Assembly: GCA_044222225.1 (NCBI GenBank)
Contig: JBGANR010000006.1
Location: 62,001-126,000, forward strand
Direction of reading: 5' to 3'
From: JBGANR01 sp044222225
Lineage (GTDB): Bacteria; Actinomycetota; Actinomycetes; Mycobacteriales; Mycobacteriaceae
DNA: 64,000 nt
Below, piece after piece: positions 1-8,241 of the stretch (position 1 is its first letter; the number at the start of each line of letters is the position of its first letter). A program made the position numbers and the translations under genes. Below the pieces are notes generated by a model. The model searched no databases. It had not been told where the DNA came from and saw only the letters and a list, made by a program, of their open reading frames with translations.

Positions 1-172
1 CATCGAGGAGTCCGAAGACCGCACCGGCGCTGCGCAGCCTGCGCAGCGCCGTTTCGGCGAGTTCGAGGTCGGTGAGAACGTCGTCGTCGAGCAGGGTCAC
101 GCGCCATTGCGCGCTCTCGCGGACGACCGCGACGGCGTAGCCGTCGAGCTCGCCATCCTCTTGCTGAGCCAT
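1..172 (-). CDS. tRNA adenosine deaminase-associated protein, N-terminal part (runs off the left edge)
   Basis: Fifty-seven codons are visible from an ATG (complement of 170-172); the frame stays open to the window edge. The start, MAQQEDGELDGYAVAVVRE, and the following stretch WRVTLLDDDVLTDLELAETALRRLRS match my memory of the small actinobacterial family called tRNA adenosine deaminase-associated protein, usually found beside tadA and near tyrA. Function is unknown; the name comes from the neighbourhood. It is divergent from tyrA. There is no Shine-Dalgarno sequence, but TACCGT lies 7 bases before the ATG, so the message is probably leaderless. The downstream part, and any tadA gene, lie outside the window. 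Confidence 0.75.
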   Translation of the reverse strand, partial: MAQQEDGELDGYAVAVVRESAQWRVTLLDDDVLTDLELAETALRRLRSAGAVFGLLD

Positions 173-179
173 GACCGGA

Positions 180-185
180 ACGGTA
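180..185 (-). promoter_or_regulatory. -10 box of a leaderless promoter for the TadA-associated gene
   Basis: TACCGT on the minus strand ends 7 bases before the ATG at 172, which would put the first transcribed base on or next to the start codon. No Shine-Dalgarno sequence is present. This is an inference from spacing. Confidence 0.5.
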
Positions 186-279
186 GTCGGCCCGGCCGGA
201 ATCCGCCGCACCTCCTGCTCACCGGCTGTGACCGTGTGTCCGGCGGACCGGAGCACCGTCGGCCGGAAGTCGGGCGGCA

Positions 280-285
280 TACCCT
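280..285 (+). promoter_or_regulatory. -10 box of a leaderless promoter for tyrA
   Basis: TACCCT ends 6 bases before the GTG start at 292, and there is no Shine-Dalgarno sequence between them. No convincing -35 box is visible. Confidence 0.5.
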
Positions 286-291
286 GTTCGG

Positions 292-1278
292 GTGAGCGAC
301 GCCCCCGCCCCCTTCATACCGATCGACGCCCCCGGACCCGTCTGCGTCCTCGGGCTGGGCCTCATCGGCGGGTCCGTCCTGCGCCGCGTCGCCGACGCCG
401 GCGGACCGGCCTTCGGCTACAACCGCGGCGCGGCGACCGTCGCGGCGGCGACGGCGGACGGCTACCGCGCGAGCGACGACCTGTCCGGAACGCTCGCGGC
501 GGCCGAGGCCGCGGGAGCGCTCGTCGTCGTGGCGACGCCGGCGCCGACGATGCCCGCGATGTTCGCCGCGATCGCCGAGCACGCCCCGACGTGCGCCGTC
601 ACCGACGTCGTCAGCGTCAAGCAGGCGGTCGCCGCGGCCGCCGCGGCAGCCGGGCTGACCCGCCGCTTCGTCGGCGGTCACCCGATGGCAGGTACCGCCG
701 AATCAGGTTGGGCGGCAACCGATCCCGGCCTCTTCACCGGAGCGATCTGGGTGGTGCAGACCGACGACGGCGTCGATCCGACGATCTGGCGGCGCGTCGC
801 CGCTCTCGCGCACGCCTGCGGCGCGGACGTCGTCGCCGCGGCGAGCGACGAACACGACCGCGCGGTCGCGGCGATCTCACACCTGCCGCACGTGCTGGCG
901 GCGACGCTGGCACAGATCGGCGGCGCGGGCGGCGAGCTGTCGCTGCGGCTCGGCGCCGGCTCGTTCCGCGACGGGACACGCGTCATGGCGACGGCACCGG
1001 ACCTGGTCCGGGCGATGTGCGAGGCCAACGCGCCCGCCCTGCTCGACGCGACGAGCGAGGCGATCGACACGCTGATCGCGGCCCGGGACGCGCTGCGCGA
1101 CACCGGCGACACCGGCGCACTGTTCCGCGCGGGACACCGCGACCGGCTCCGATTCGAGGCGATCACGGCGCGGCGCGTCCCCCTCGCCGAGCCCGTCGGA
1201 CCGGACGGCTGGGAGGCACGGCTGCGCGCCGCGGGTCGACGCGGTCACACCTGGCGGGACGTCCCCGGCCAGGTGTGA
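292..1278 (+). CDS. tyrA: Prephenate dehydrogenase
   Basis: 328 residues. This family oxidatively decarboxylates prephenate to 4-hydroxyphenylpyruvate with NAD(P), the committed step to tyrosine in the cytoplasm. The N-terminus carries the dinucleotide loop GLGLIGGS (residues 21-28). HPMAGT at 130-135 is the conserved catalytic-region motif of TyrA, followed by the helical dimerisation part with SHLPHVLAATLA. No ACT or chorismate mutase domain is attached, so it is the monofunctional form. The GTG start is chosen because the -10 box TACCCT lies 6 bases upstream (leaderless). It is divergent from the TadA-associated gene, an arrangement seen in mycobacteria. Confidence 0.93.
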   Translation: MSDAPAPFIPIDAPGPVCVLGLGLIGGSVLRRVADAGGPAFGYNRGAATVAAATADGYRASDDLSGTLAAAEAAGALVVVATPAPTMPAMFAAIAEHAPTCAVTDVVSVKQAVAAAAAAAGLTRRFVGGHPMAGTAESGWAATDPGLFTGAIWVVQTDDGVDPTIWRRVAALAHACGADVVAAASDEHDRAVAAISHLPHVLAATLAQIGGAGGELSLRLGAGSFRDGTRVMATAPDLVRAMCEANAPALLDATSEAIDTLIAARDALRDTGDTGALFRAGHRDRLRFEAITARRVPLAEPVGPDGWEARLRAAGRRGHTWRDVPGQV

Positions 1279-1376
1279 CGCGAGTCGCGCCCGGTCAGAA
1301 CCTCATTTACACGTCCGAGCTCAGGCCGTAGGGCCGCAGGCCAAGCGGCCGGAGGTCGGCGTGGTGAACAACCCTC

Positions 1377-1985
1377 TCAGACGAGCCGCGAGGCCAGTCC
1401 GTCGTAGTCGACGACAAAACCGTTCTCGTCGATCGTCAGTCCGGACACCGTGACCGGCGAGACGATGGCGATGCCGGCGGACGCCGGCGTGTACACCATC
1501 GTCTGCGGCTCGACGCGCGCGGAACTCGGGAAGACGTAGGCGACGGGCACCTCCACCTTCTCGCCGCTGCCCTGCTTGATCCCGAGGCGCCGGATCGGCA
1601 GGGCGTTGAAGAACGGGCTGTAGGCGACGTCGACGTCGACGGCGCCGCCGAAGTCGCTGCGGGTCGTCCCCGTCGGGGATTCGATCGTCCACATCCCCTG
1701 CTGATCGCGGCTGATGGAGATGTGGGCCGAGCCCGACTCCCGCATCAGGTTGATCGACAGCCGGCGAGTGGAGCCGGAATCGGAGGTGACGAGGTCATAG
1801 GAGGCGTTGAAGGCTTCGCTGTCGCCGGACGGGCCGACGATGATCCGGCCGTAGGCCTTGATGCGGTTGCCGGTGACGGCGACGCGCACCTGCTCGATGC
1901 GACGGCCGTCAGGCGACCGCCACGTCAGCATCTGCTTGAAATCCGCCGGTTCGACCGCGGTCTGCGCTGCATCGGGGCTGCTCAC
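1377..1985 (-). CDS. Putative glycolipid-binding protein (DUF1089 family)
   Basis: 202 residues from the GTG at 1985. The C-terminal half has the family pattern: GMWTIESPTGTTR, then a DVDVAYSPFFNALPIRRL block (residues about 125-142) and a VPVAYVFP strand. That block, with its sPFxNxLPIRRL core, is the hallmark of the DUF1089/glycolipid_bind family, a small beta-rich cytoplasmic fold of unproven function. The open frame extends further upstream, but the leader there is low-complexity and the -10 box TAATCT sits exactly 7 bases before this GTG, so I start here. It converges with tyrA and is divergent from cstA. Confidence 0.8.
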   Translation of the reverse strand: MSSPDAAQTAVEPADFKQMLTWRSPDGRRIEQVRVAVTGNRIKAYGRIIVGPSGDSEAFNASYDLVTSDSGSTRRLSINLMRESGSAHISISRDQQGMWTIESPTGTTRSDFGGAVDVDVAYSPFFNALPIRRLGIKQGSGEKVEVPVAYVFPSSARVEPQTMVYTPASAGIAIVSPVTVSGLTIDENGFVVDYDGLASRLV

Positions 1986-1992
1986 CCGTCCA

Positions 1993-1998
1993 AGATTA
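1993..1998 (-). promoter_or_regulatory. -10 box of a leaderless promoter for the DUF1089 gene
   Basis: TAATCT on the minus strand ends 7 bases before the GTG at 1985. This decides the start against the longer open frame. Confidence 0.5.
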
Positions 1999-2262
1999 GA
2001 CAATGCCACCCCCGCGCACCGCGAGGTCGCGGAATCTCCTGCCACCGCGCGTCCCGGTGGGGCCGCAGCGCCGCCCACGGCGTCCGCGATGCCCGCTCGT
2101 ATGTCGTTCTCCCTTGCGCCCCAGCGGTTCTCGACTCCAGCGGATTCTGTCGGACCGGGGAGCTACATTCACTGATGTCAGCCATCGGCCACCGGGAGCC
2201 CGTTCGGCGAGTTCCTCGGAACCGACGGCAGAAAGACGCCGCCATCCGCCGAGGGAGCGCAC

Positions 2263-4539
2263 GTGACCGTCACCGAGCAGGATCCGCGCACGACAGCCGA
2301 GACCGAGTATCTCCGCACCGATCCGGACCGGCCACCCGTGGTGGTCACCGACAAACGGTTCATCACGGCCCGGGGCAAGATCGTGGTCGCCGTCGTCTCG
2401 CTGCTCGGCGCCTTCGCGTGGGGCGTCATCGGCTTCAACCGCGGCGAGCAGATCAACGCCGTCTGGCTCGTCTTCGCCGCCATCTGCACCTACATCGTCG
2501 GCTACCGGCTGTACGCCAAGTTCATCGAGCGCACGCTCGTCCAGCCCCGGGACGAACGCGCGACGCCCGCCGAGCGGCTCGAGAACGGCACCGATTTCAT
2601 GCCGATGGACCGACGCGTGCTGTTCGGCCACCACTTCGCCGCGATCGCGGGCGCCGGACCACTCGTCGGGCCCGTCCTCGCGGCGCAGATGGGCTACCTC
2701 CCCGGCACGCTGTGGATCGTCGTCGGCGTCGTCTTCGCGGGCGCGGTGCAGGACTACCTCGTCCTGTGGCTCTCCTCGAGACGCGGCGGCCGCAGCCTCG
2801 GCCAGATGGCCCGCGACGAACTCGGCGCCGTCGGCGGCGCGGCCGCGATCCTCGCCATCCTCACGATCATGATCATCCTCATCGCGGTGCTCGCGCTCGT
2901 CGTGGTCAACGCGCTGGCCGAGAGCCCGTGGGGCGTCTTCTCCATCGCCATGACGATCCCGATCGCCGTGTTCATGGGCGTCTACCTGCGCTATCTCCGT
3001 CCAGGCAAGGTCAGCGAGGTCTCGCTCATCGGCGTCGTCCTGCTGCTGGCGGCCATCGTCGGCGGCGGCAGCGTCGCCGAGACGGACTGGGGCAAGGCGT
3101 GGTTCACGCTCACGCCGGTGCAGCTGAGCTGGGCGATCATCGTCTACGGCTTCGCCGCGGCGGTGCTGCCCGTCTGGCTGCTGCTCGCGCCGCGCGACTA
3201 CCTGTCGACGTTCATGAAGGTCGGCACCATCGCGCTGCTCGCCGTCGGCATCCTCGTCTCCGCGCCGCTGCTCAACGCACCGGCCGTCAGCGAGTTCGCC
3301 CGCACCGGCGAGGGCCCGGCGTTCGCCGGTTCGCTGTTCCCGTTCCTGTTCATCACCATCGCCTGCGGTGCGCTGTCCGGCTTCCACGCCCTCATCTCGT
3401 CGGGCACCACGCCGAAGCTGCTGGAGAAGGAGAGTCAGGCCCGGTTCATCGGCTACGGCGGCATGCTCACCGAGTCGTTCGTCGCGATCATGGCGCTGTG
3501 CGCGGCCGCGGTGCTCGACCAGCACCTCTACTTCTCGATGAACGCACCGAAGGCCGTCACGCAGGGCACGCCCGAGGGCGCGGCGAACTACGTCAACTCG
3601 CTTGGCCTGTCCGGGCCACCGGCGTCGGCCGCGGAGATCGCCAAGGCGGCCGCCGACGTCGACGAGCAGTCCATCGTGTCCCGCACCGGCGGCGCGCCGA
3701 CGCTCGCCATGGGCATGAGCGAGGTGATGCACAAGATCGGCGGCGGTGAGTCGATGAAGGCGTTCTGGTACCACTTCGCGATCATGTTCGAGGCGCTGTT
3801 CATCCTCACCACGGTCGACGCCGGCACCCGCGTGGCCCGCTTCATGTTCTCCGACGCCCTCGGCAACCTGCCCGGAGCCAAGCGCTTCCGCGACCCGTCG
3901 TGGAAGGTCGGCGCCTGGCTGTGCACGTTCATCGTCGTCGCGGCCTGGGGCGCCATCCTGCTCATGGGCGTCACCGATCCGCTGGGCGGCATCAACACGC
4001 TGTTCCCGCTGTTCGGCATCGCCAACCAGCTGCTCGCGGCGATCGCGCTCACCGTCGTCCTCACGGTCATCATGAAGAAGGGCCTGTACAAGTGGGCCTG
4101 GATCCCCGGGCTGCCGTTGGCCTGGGACCTCATCGTGACGATGACGGCGTCGTGGCAGAAGATCTTCTCCGACAATCCCCGGATCGGCTACTGGGCCCAG
4201 CACCAGCAGTTCGTCGACGCGAAGGACGCCGGCAAGACGACCTTCGGCACGGCCAAGTCGATCGAGGAGATCGACGCGGTCATCCGCAACACGTTCATCC
4301 AGGGCACGCTCTCGATCGTGTTCGCGGGGCTCGTCGTCGTCGTGTGCGTCGCGGCGGTGTGGGTCTGTTTCCGGGCCGTCTCGGCGGGCGGGCTGCCGAC
4401 GACGGAGGATCCGGACGAGCCGTCCAAGCGGTTCGCGCCGTCGTCTCTGATCGCGACGAAGGCCGAGAAGGAGATCGACCGCGAGTGGGACGACTGGTAC
4501 ACCGAACGCGGTGAGGTGCGAGCCAGTGCCCACCACTGA
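2263..4539 (+). CDS. cstA: Carbon starvation protein CstA (peptide/pyruvate transporter)
   Basis: 758 residues with a GTG start preceded by GAGGGAG. The family comprises polytopic inner-membrane proteins that import peptides or pyruvate, induced when carbon runs short in E. coli. The sequence shows the signature FGHHFAAIAGAGPLVGPVLA (residues about 122-141), followed by many hydrophobic segments, SGFHALISSGTTPK, and the conserved late region TVDAGTRVARF. Length is close to the roughly 700-residue family norm, with an extended charged C-terminus (about 60 residues). It overlaps the small ybdD-type gene downstream, the usual actinobacterial and enterobacterial pairing. Confidence 0.93.
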   Translation: MTVTEQDPRTTAETEYLRTDPDRPPVVVTDKRFITARGKIVVAVVSLLGAFAWGVIGFNRGEQINAVWLVFAAICTYIVGYRLYAKFIERTLVQPRDERATPAERLENGTDFMPMDRRVLFGHHFAAIAGAGPLVGPVLAAQMGYLPGTLWIVVGVVFAGAVQDYLVLWLSSRRGGRSLGQMARDELGAVGGAAAILAILTIMIILIAVLALVVVNALAESPWGVFSIAMTIPIAVFMGVYLRYLRPGKVSEVSLIGVVLLLAAIVGGGSVAETDWGKAWFTLTPVQLSWAIIVYGFAAAVLPVWLLLAPRDYLSTFMKVGTIALLAVGILVSAPLLNAPAVSEFARTGEGPAFAGSLFPFLFITIACGALSGFHALISSGTTPKLLEKESQARFIGYGGMLTESFVAIMALCAAAVLDQHLYFSMNAPKAVTQGTPEGAANYVNSLGLSGPPASAAEIAKAAADVDEQSIVSRTGGAPTLAMGMSEVMHKIGGGESMKAFWYHFAIMFEALFILTTVDAGTRVARFMFSDALGNLPGAKRFRDPSWKVGAWLCTFIVVAAWGAILLMGVTDPLGGINTLFPLFGIANQLLAAIALTVVLTVIMKKGLYKWAWIPGLPLAWDLIVTMTASWQKIFSDNPRIGYWAQHQQFVDAKDAGKTTFGTAKSIEEIDAVIRNTFIQGTLSIVFAGLVVVVCVAAVWVCFRAVSAGGLPTTEDPDEPSKRFAPSSLIATKAEKEIDREWDDWYTERGEVRASAHH

Positions 4540-4765
4540 CACCGGGCCTCGGAACGCCGCGCCCCGGAGCGTCGGCCGCAGCGTGCTCGCGGCCCTGCGT
4601 GCGGCGCGGTGGTACGTCGGCGAACTCATGGGCGATCACGACTACGCCCGATACGTCGAACACCTGACCCGGACGCATCCGGACGCGCCGATCCCGACCG
4701 AACGCGAGTTCTGGCGGGCTCGGCACGCGGCGGCCGACGCCGCCCCGGCGTCCCGCTGCTGCTGA
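4526..4765 (+). CDS. YbdD/YjiX family small protein (DUF466)
   Basis: 79 residues from the GTG at 4526; a GTG at 4511 in the same frame is an alternative. The gene begins inside the end of cstA (14-base overlap), so the two are translationally coupled. The pattern YARYVEHLTRTHPDAPIPTEREFWRAR followed by a C-terminal RCC is typical of DUF466 proteins, which accompany CstA-type transporters and are thought to assist them; the mechanism is not known to me. A GAGG sequence 8 bases upstream supports the 4526 start. Confidence 0.85.
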   Translation: MPTTDTGPRNAAPRSVGRSVLAALRAARWYVGELMGDHDYARYVEHLTRTHPDAPIPTEREFWRARHAAADAAPASRCC

Positions 4766-4770
4766 CGGCG

Positions 4771-5403
4771 ATGACGCCCGAGATGATGAACGAGCGGCTC
4801 GAACGGGAGGCGATCGTCGCGGCGTTGTCCGGTTTCGAGCCGCGAGACGCCCCCGCCGACCGGGCGGGAGATCTGCGACCCGCGTCCGTCGCGCTCGCTG
4901 TCGGCGGCCCACCCGGCGACCGTCGACTGTTGCTGACGGTGCGCCCCACCACGATGCGGCGGCACGCCGGGCAGTTCGCGCTGCCCGGCGGCCGCGTCGA
5001 CCCCGGCGAGACCGACCCCGACGCGGCCCGGCGCGAACTCCACGAGGAGATCGGCATCGAGACCGCACCGGCCGACGTGCTCGGCCGGCTCGACGACTAC
5101 GTCACCCGCAGCGGCTACCGGATGCGCCCGTACGTCGTCTGGCTCGGCGACCGGCTCGGCGAGCTCTCGGCCAACCCCGACGAGGTGGCGACGGTCTTCG
5201 AGGTGACGGCGACCGAACTCGACGTCGCCCCGTCGTTCGTCGACGTCCCCGAATCCACCGGACCGCTCATCCGCTGGCCGTTCCGCGGCTTCCGCGTCCA
5301 CGCCCCGACGGCGGCCGTCATCTACCAGTTCCGCGAAGTCGCCCTCCACGGCCGCCCCACCCGCGTCGGCGACCTCGACCAGCCGTTCTTCGCCTGGCGC
5401 TGA
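4771..5403 (+). CDS. Nudix hydrolase, CoA pyrophosphatase-like
   Basis: 210 residues from the ATG at 4771; the open frame continues upstream but there it overlaps the DUF466 gene out of frame. A complete Nudix box lies at about residues 73-95: GGRVDPGETDPDAARRELHE followed by EIGI, fitting GX5EX7REUXEEXGU. It binds the metal that hydrolyses the diphosphate. The preceding LLTVRPTTMRRHAGQFALPG segment (LxxR...H.GqfalPGG) resembles the NudL/UPF0035 subgroup that cleaves coenzyme A, so that substrate is likely but unproven. It starts 5 bases after the DUF466 stop, probably cotranscribed with cstA. Confidence 0.85.
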   Translation: MTPEMMNERLEREAIVAALSGFEPRDAPADRAGDLRPASVALAVGGPPGDRRLLLTVRPTTMRRHAGQFALPGGRVDPGETDPDAARRELHEEIGIETAPADVLGRLDDYVTRSGYRMRPYVVWLGDRLGELSANPDEVATVFEVTATELDVAPSFVDVPESTGPLIRWPFRGFRVHAPTAAVIYQFREVALHGRPTRVGDLDQPFFAWR

Positions 5404-5453
5404 CACCGCACGAGCGCCGCGACGAGCCGGAGAGACCAGCCGCCTCGGCGAGA

Positions 5454-5504
5454 GGCCAGCCGAGGTGAGGGGCCAGCCGAGGTGAGGGGCCAGCCGAGGT
5501 GAGG
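5454..5504. repeat. Three perfect tandem copies of a 17-bp unit
   Basis: GGCCAGCCGAGGTGAGG occurs at 5454-5470, 5471-5487 and 5488-5504, with a degenerate copy just before. The last copy runs into the left arm of the long palindrome that follows. It lies in the non-coding gap between two convergent genes. Confidence 0.9.
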
Positions 5505-5626
5505 GGCGGATGCCTGCCCGGGCCGCTGGCATCGGGGCTGGCGGGAGGGCCGGTCACCGCACCTGCTCGACCCCGGCGGCACAAGGCCCGAAGGGAAGCG
5601 GCCCGGGCAGGCATCCGCCCCTCACC
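5498..5626. repeat. Long intergenic palindrome, family A copy 1
   Basis: A perfect 30-bp inverted repeat: left arm 5498-5527, right arm 5597-5626, loop of 69 bp. The inner edge of the left arm and the start of the loop (5520-5547, GGCCGCTGGCATCGGG...TGGCGGGAG) recur at 45065-45091 inside a second palindrome with different arms. It lies between the convergent Nudix and MMPL genes; the whole non-coding gap 5404-5729 holds this element, the 17-bp tandem repeats and a terminator and nothing else that I can see. Confidence 0.85.
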
Positions 5627-5683
5627 GCACCGGGCCACAACCCCAAACGCGCACCGGTCCACCGAACCCGAACAGACGACGAC

Positions 5684-5716
5684 GGCCCGGCCCACCCTCG
5701 TGGGGTAGACCGGGCC
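5684..5716. terminator. Stem-loop after the MMPL gene
   Basis: The imperfect inverted repeat GGCCCGG...CCGGGCC with a short loop lies directly downstream of the MMPL stop on the minus strand. There is no clear T run, as is common in high-G+C actinobacteria. Confidence 0.5.
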
Positions 5717-5729
5717 ACCGACTGTCAGA

Positions 5730-8003
5730 TCAGACCGACGCCGACGCCGACTCGCGCCGCTCCGCCTCCCCCGAACGCCCGCCGAGCACCGCGGCGAGCT
5801 TCTCGCCCTCGACGTCGACGTTCGGCAGGATGCGGTCGAGCCAGCCGGGCAGCCACCACGCCTTCTCGCCGAGCAGCGCCATGACGGCGGGCACGACGAT
5901 CATGCGGATGATGAAGGCGTCGAAGAACACGGCCGCGGCGAGCGCGAAGCCCATCATCTTGCCGACCGTGTCCGGCGAGAGCATGAAGGCCGCGAAGACC
6001 GAGATCATGATGATCGCCGCCGACGCCACGACCCGCCCGCCGTGCTGGAAGCCGACGATGACGGCGTCCTTCGCGCTCATGCCGTGGACGTACTCCTCCC
6101 GCATCCGGGTGACGAGGAAGACCTGGTAATCCATCGCCAGGCCGAACACCATGCCGATGAGGAAGATCGGCAGGAACGAGATGATCGGCGCCGGGTACTC
6201 GATGAAGCCGCCCCAGCCCTCTTGGAAGATCGCCACCGTCGCACCGAACGTCGCCGCCACGGAGAACAGGAAGCCGAGCGTGGCCGTCAGCGGCACGAGG
6301 ATCGACCGGAACACGAGCATGAGCACGAGGAACGCCAACCCGACCACGACGAGCAGGTACGGGATGAGCGCATCGCGCAGCGCCTCCGAGAGATCGGAGA
6401 GGATGGCCGTCTCACCGGCGACGACGAGGTCGGCGCCGCCCGTCTGTTCCTTGAAGGTCGCGTTGTAGTCGCGCAGCGAGACCATGAGGTCGTGCGTCTG
6501 CGCCGACGCGCCGGAGGTCTGCGGCGTCACCGGGATGAACGCGGCGGTCGCGCCCTTCAGGCCCGTCGGATCCTGCGCCGACGGCGTCCCGTTGCCGCCT
6601 GCGAACAGCTTGTCGGGCTGCGCGACGTTGGGCAGCGTCTTGATGTGCGCGACGGCGTCGGCGAACGCGGCGTCGCGATCCGCCTGCGCCGGCAGTGCGG
6701 ACGCGTCGACGACGATGAACAGCGGGCTGTTGTAGCCCTCGCCGAACCCCTTCTTGAGCAGTTCGACGGCCGGCTTCTCCTTGTCGGAGGTGAACTCCAT
6801 GCCGAGCTGCAGGTTCGTCGCGGGGATGGCGGCCACGGCGAGCATCGCCAGGCCGATGACGACGATCGGCACCGGGAAGCGCGTGGCGAACCGCGCCCAC
6901 CGCCGGCCGTTGCTCTCCTGCTCCTCGGGCTCGGTGCCGTCCCGCAGGAACCGGATCCTGCCCTTGAACGCGAACCTGCCGAACAGGCCGAGGATCGCGG
7001 GCAGCAGTGTGATGGCGCCGAGCACCGAGACGACGACGGCCACGGCCGCCGACAGACCCATCTGAGTGATGAACGGGATGCCGACCAGCGACAGCGCCGA
7101 GAGCGCGATGATGACCGTCAGACCGGCGAAGACGACCGAGGTGCCCGCCGTGCCGACGGCGCGTCCGACGGCGTCGGCGCGGCGTTCGGGATCGGTGGGG
7201 TCGCCCATCCGGTGCAGTTCGTTGCGATAGCGCGACACGATGAACAGCGCGTAGTCGATGGCGACGGCGATGCCGATCATCGAGGCGACGATGCTGACGT
7301 TCTCGTTGACGTCGAACAGGCCGGAGCCGAGCGTGATGCTCAGCATGGAGATCGCGACGCCGACGATCGCCGTGATGATCGGCAGGAACGCGGCGACGAG
7401 GGCCCCGAACGCGACGATCATGACGATGAACGCGACGACGAAGCCGATCATCTCCGACGACCCGCCGGGTTCCCCGTTGAACATCAGCGCACCGGTCGCC
7501 TCGACGTTCAGCCCGCCGCTTCGATGCTTGTCGAGCAGATCGGCGAACGCCGTCGTCTGTTCCGGTTTGATGTCGGTCACCTCGGTGGTCAGCTTGACCG
7601 AGACGAGACCGACCGTGCCGTCGCCGTTGACGTTGCCCGCGGCCTTGGCGGCCGGGTCGAGCGGCGAGACGATCATCTTCGGATCCACGACGTCCGGGAG
7701 ACCGCGCAGATCGGCGACGAGCGCGTCGAGCTGCGCGCGATGCGCCTGGAGCCCGTCGGCGGCCTCGACGAGCACCGTCGTCGACGCCTGCGACTGCTGG
7801 GCGGTCAGGTTCGGAAACTTCGTCGCCATGAGTTCCATCGCCCGCTGCGACTCGGTGCCCGGGAGGTTGAACTCCTTCGAGAACTTCGGGTCCGTCGCCT
7901 GGATGCCCGCGATGATCGCGATCAGGCCGAGCAGCCAGACGAGCAGCATCACGAATTTCTTGCGATAGGCGAACTTGCCTATGCGATAGAGGAAGGTAGC
8001 CAT
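5730..8003 (-). CDS. MMPL family RND transporter
   Basis: 757 residues from the ATG at 8003, preceded by AAGGA. The layout is the MMPL plan: one transmembrane helix (residues about 15-35), an external domain, a block of helices (about 200-370) with the Asp-containing stretch GIAVAIDYALFIVSRYR typical of MMPL proton relay (GxxxDY), a second external domain, and a second block with the matching GLAMDYQVFLVTRMREE. Such proteins export lipids or drugs using the proton gradient; the cargo cannot be read from the sequence. It lies alone, so no biosynthetic partner hints at a substrate. The frame stays open upstream, but that part lacks a ribosome site. Confidence 0.9.
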   Translation of the reverse strand: MATFLYRIGKFAYRKKFVMLLVWLLGLIAIIAGIQATDPKFSKEFNLPGTESQRAMELMATKFPNLTAQQSQASTTVLVEAADGLQAHRAQLDALVADLRGLPDVVDPKMIVSPLDPAAKAAGNVNGDGTVGLVSVKLTTEVTDIKPEQTTAFADLLDKHRSGGLNVEATGALMFNGEPGGSSEMIGFVVAFIVMIVAFGALVAAFLPIITAIVGVAISMLSITLGSGLFDVNENVSIVASMIGIAVAIDYALFIVSRYRNELHRMGDPTDPERRADAVGRAVGTAGTSVVFAGLTVIIALSALSLVGIPFITQMGLSAAVAVVVSVLGAITLLPAILGLFGRFAFKGRIRFLRDGTEPEEQESNGRRWARFATRFPVPIVVIGLAMLAVAAIPATNLQLGMEFTSDKEKPAVELLKKGFGEGYNSPLFIVVDASALPAQADRDAAFADAVAHIKTLPNVAQPDKLFAGGNGTPSAQDPTGLKGATAAFIPVTPQTSGASAQTHDLMVSLRDYNATFKEQTGGADLVVAGETAILSDLSEALRDALIPYLLVVVGLAFLVLMLVFRSILVPLTATLGFLFSVAATFGATVAIFQEGWGGFIEYPAPIISFLPIFLIGMVFGLAMDYQVFLVTRMREEYVHGMSAKDAVIVGFQHGGRVVASAAIIMISVFAAFMLSPDTVGKMMGFALAAAVFFDAFIIRMIVVPAVMALLGEKAWWLPGWLDRILPNVDVEGEKLAAVLGGRSGEAERRESASASV

Positions 8004-8172
8004 GTCCTTCTTGTTCCTTGTCTTCGTTCCCGGTATGAGCCCGTGGGCCGTCGCACGCCGGATCGCGGCATCGGTGCGAGACGAGCCCTTCGCTACTCGA
8101 CAGTACGGAGTCGGGCACGACGGCACATCCGCCAAAGGGCAGAGCCCACCCCCTACGAAGGTGCGAGCCCCG

Positions 8173-8221
8173 GCATCACCGATCCACGGCGGCGCGGCGA
8201 CGCCGTGGACACCGGTGATGC
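8173..8221. terminator. Stem-loop after the Clp_N/HTH gene
   Basis: Arms GCATCACC (8173-8180) and GGTGATGC (8214-8221) with inner pairing CCACGGCG/CGCCGTGG. The stem starts about 20 bases beyond the stop at 8242 on the minus strand. The rest of the gap to 8004 should hold the MMPL promoter, for which I see no clear boxes. Confidence 0.5.
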
Positions 8222-8241
8222 ACGAGGCGTACGGCCCCGAC

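Noticed and set aside
1996..4629. Long open frame (877 codons) on the strand opposite cstA
   Set aside because: Its product is low-complexity Arg/Asp/Glu-rich sequence, as is usual for the complement of G+C-rich genes; cstA on the other strand has clear family motifs.
5454..5504. Direct repeats considered as a CRISPR array
   Set aside because: Only three 17-bp units with no spacers and no cas genes in the window.
5730..8003. MMPL protein as a mycolate (trehalose monomycolate) flippase MmpL3
   Set aside because: At 757 residues and without the long C-terminal tail or the MmpL3 neighbours, it cannot be called MmpL3 by eye; left as MMPL family.
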